Positions 5,726 through 6,541 of a DNA stretch of 6,541 nt are shown one piece after another; position 1 is the first letter of the stretch, and every line of letters begins with the position of its first letter. Source of the DNA: Gemmatimonadota bacterium (GTDB lineage: Bacteria; Gemmatimonadota; Gemmatimonadetes; Gemmatimonadales; GWC2-71-9); the NCBI GenBank assembly GCA_029862935.1, contig JAOTWK010000204.1:1-6541 (forward strand), written 5' to 3'. Under the pieces are notes generated by a model. The model had not been told where the DNA came from, made no database searches, and saw nothing but the letters and a program-made list of their open reading frames with translations. A program made the position numbers and the translations under genes.

Positions 5726-5813
5726 AGGGGCTTGTTCCTCGTCTCAGAGGGCTACTGTCGTGAGTTCGACAAGACTGTGCTGACATCAGCTTCGTCACTT
5801 CAAACCGACAACC

Positions 5814-5818
5814 GGAGG
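5814..5818 (+). promoter_or_regulatory. Ribosome binding site deciding the lipoprotein start
   Basis: GGAGG (5814-5818) lies five bases before ATG 5824. An in-frame TTG at 5821 would leave only two bases of spacing, so ATG 5824 is the better start. Confidence 0.75.
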
Positions 5819-5823
5819 ATTTG

Positions 5824-6246
5824 ATGAAACGCTTCGCTCTTCTCTGCTGCATGGCCCTTCTTATGGCCTGTGCCCCAGCTGACGAAGACGACACGCTTTC
5901 GCTGGCCGACGTAGCAGGTACCTGGTCGATGGAAGCGCTCCAACAAGCCGGTGACAGCGTCATCGTCACGATGGAGATGACGGCCACCGACAGCTACGAT
6001 GGCTGGGCTATCGTATTCGCGGGCCGCGATCCCATTACCGCACGGGTCCTCGCAGTTGGGGGCGACAGCATCGTGTCCGAGTTCGGCCCCTACGAGAGCG
6101 CGTTACGGGCCGGGGTCATGGTGACGACCACGTCGGTCATGCGGCTGGACGGCGACAACCTCGTCGGCAGCTTCGTCGCGCGCTACGCAACGACCGGAGC
6201 CGACTCGATCTTACGCGGTCGGCTGCAGGGAGTGCGCGCACGGTAG
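5824..6246 (+). CDS. Lipoprotein with a probable beta-rich domain, function unknown
   Basis: This 140-residue protein begins MKRFALLCCMALLMAC. The lipobox L13-M-A-C16 is good, so C16 should be lipidated and the protein anchored to the membrane, facing the periplasm. The mature part starts with an acidic linker, ADEDD (19-23). After it come alternating strand-like segments: VAGTWSMEAL (28-37), DSVIVTMEMTAT (42-53), GWAIVFAGRDPITARVLAVGGDSIVSEFGPYE (58-89) and a C-terminal run ending GRLQGVRAR. The AGTW motif and the repeated short strands suggest a small barrel or lipocalin-like fold; this is inference and no ligand can be named. GPYES followed by LRAGVMVTT looks like a conserved core. The gene is isolated by gaps of 128 and 79 bases, so it probably has its own promoter. 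Confidence 0.8.
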   Translation: MKRFALLCCMALLMACAPADEDDTLSLADVAGTWSMEALQQAGDSVIVTMEMTATDSYDGWAIVFAGRDPITARVLAVGGDSIVSEFGPYESALRAGVMVTTTSVMRLDGDNLVGSFVARYATTGADSILRGRLQGVRAR

Positions 6247-6265
6247 TACCCGCGTAGTTCGGGTA
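6247..6265 (+). terminator. Short hairpin directly after the lipoprotein stop
   Basis: TACCCG (6247-6252) and CGGGTA (6260-6265) form a six-base-pair stem around a seven-base loop, starting at the first base after the stop codon. AATTACG follows rather than a T-run, and GTAATTAC (6263-6270) is itself palindromic. Weak as a terminator; it may instead belong to the leader of the next gene. Confidence 0.3.
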
Positions 6266-6325
6266 ATTACGCTTCAAACACATGGTACGGTCGCCGCGCG
6301 GCGCCCGTGGTACCTCGGAGATCAC

Positions 6326-6541
6326 ATGAAATTCACTGTTCTCGTCGCCGCGTGCGCGATCGCGATGCAGGGGTGTGCAACGGAATCGTCGCTCAACCGC
6401 AACGGCACCGCCGCTGACTATCTGGACTACTCGGGCCGCAGCGACGTGCTGAGCGGCGGCGTCCGCATGATCCCCATCGAGACACCGAAGGGCACGTTTC
6501 GCGTCTGGACCAAGCGGATAGGTAACAATCCGACCATGAAG
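6326..6541 (+). CDS. 5' part of a lipoprotein-type proline iminopeptidase-like alpha/beta hydrolase
   Basis: The first 72 codons are present; the frame is open at the window end. The protein begins with a lipoprotein-like signal, and C17 in AMQGC (13-17) is the likely lipidation site. After a short Ser/Asn linker comes RMIPIETPKGTFRVWTKRIGNNPTMK (47-72). This matches the N-terminal strand of proline iminopeptidase and proline-specific peptidase proteins, where TPKG-F-VWTK-GNNP precedes the LLLHGGPG oxyanion loop. That loop and the Ser-Asp-His triad would lie just beyond the window, so activity cannot be confirmed here. Such enzymes (peptidase family S33) remove N-terminal proline from peptides; the lipoprotein signal would place this one on the periplasmic side. 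GGAG (6317-6320) lies five bases before ATG 6326 and supports the start. Confidence 0.8.
   Translation, partial: MKFTVLVAACAIAMQGCATESSLNRNGTAADYLDYSGRSDVLSGGVRMIPIETPKGTFRVWTKRIGNNPTMK

Noticed and set aside
5732..5758. TTGTTC and TACTGT as a promoter for the lipoprotein at 5824
   Set aside because: The spacer is only 15 bases and both hexamers are poor matches; too weak to list as a feature.
1..6541. Search for CRISPR repeats, tRNA genes, transposon ends or a defence system
   Set aside because: No spaced direct-repeat array, tRNA cloverleaf, transposase motif, flanking inverted repeats or known defence domain was seen on either strand.

Overview
The window is GC-rich, about 60 % by eye, and densely coded. 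Shine-Dalgarno sites are purine-rich (GGAGG/AGGAGG type), there are several short lipoproteins, and the proline-iminopeptidase-like, DUF6483-like and small two-helix membrane proteins recall Gemmatimonadota or a related soil or environmental phylum. That placement is inference from protein style. No rRNA or other taxonomic marker is present. The window looks like ordinary chromosome: no tRNA, rRNA, CRISPR array, insertion sequence or phage gene was seen.

Region 1 (1-1454): the 3' end of a small membrane protein on the + strand converges on a secreted class-C-beta-lactamase-type serine hydrolase on the - strand. A GC-rich hairpin (265-289) sits in the junction and covers the hydrolase stop codon.

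Region 2 (1490-4666): a tight four-gene + strand unit. It runs from a GT-C-fold membrane glycosyltransferase, through an MGMT-family protein that lacks the alkyl-acceptor cysteine (the PCHR site reads PYWR) and overlaps the glycosyltransferase stop as ATGA, to two unrelated class I SAM-dependent methyltransferases. Spacings are -4, +2 and +17 bases, so co-transcription is likely. A shared pathway is not obvious.

Region 3 (4667-6246): four small + strand genes: a short lipoprotein, a 64-residue two-helix membrane protein, an all-helical DUF6483-like protein and a second lipoprotein probably rich in beta strand. The gaps hold short hairpins and a plausible sigma-70-type promoter.

Region 4 (6326-6541): the 5' end of a lipoprotein-anchored proline-iminopeptidase-like alpha/beta hydrolase, cut off by the window end before its catalytic residues.

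No clear new multi-gene system (defence, mobile or biosynthetic) is demonstrable. The points most worth a second look are the cysteine-less MGMT-family protein and its coupling to the glycosyltransferase and methyltransferase genes.
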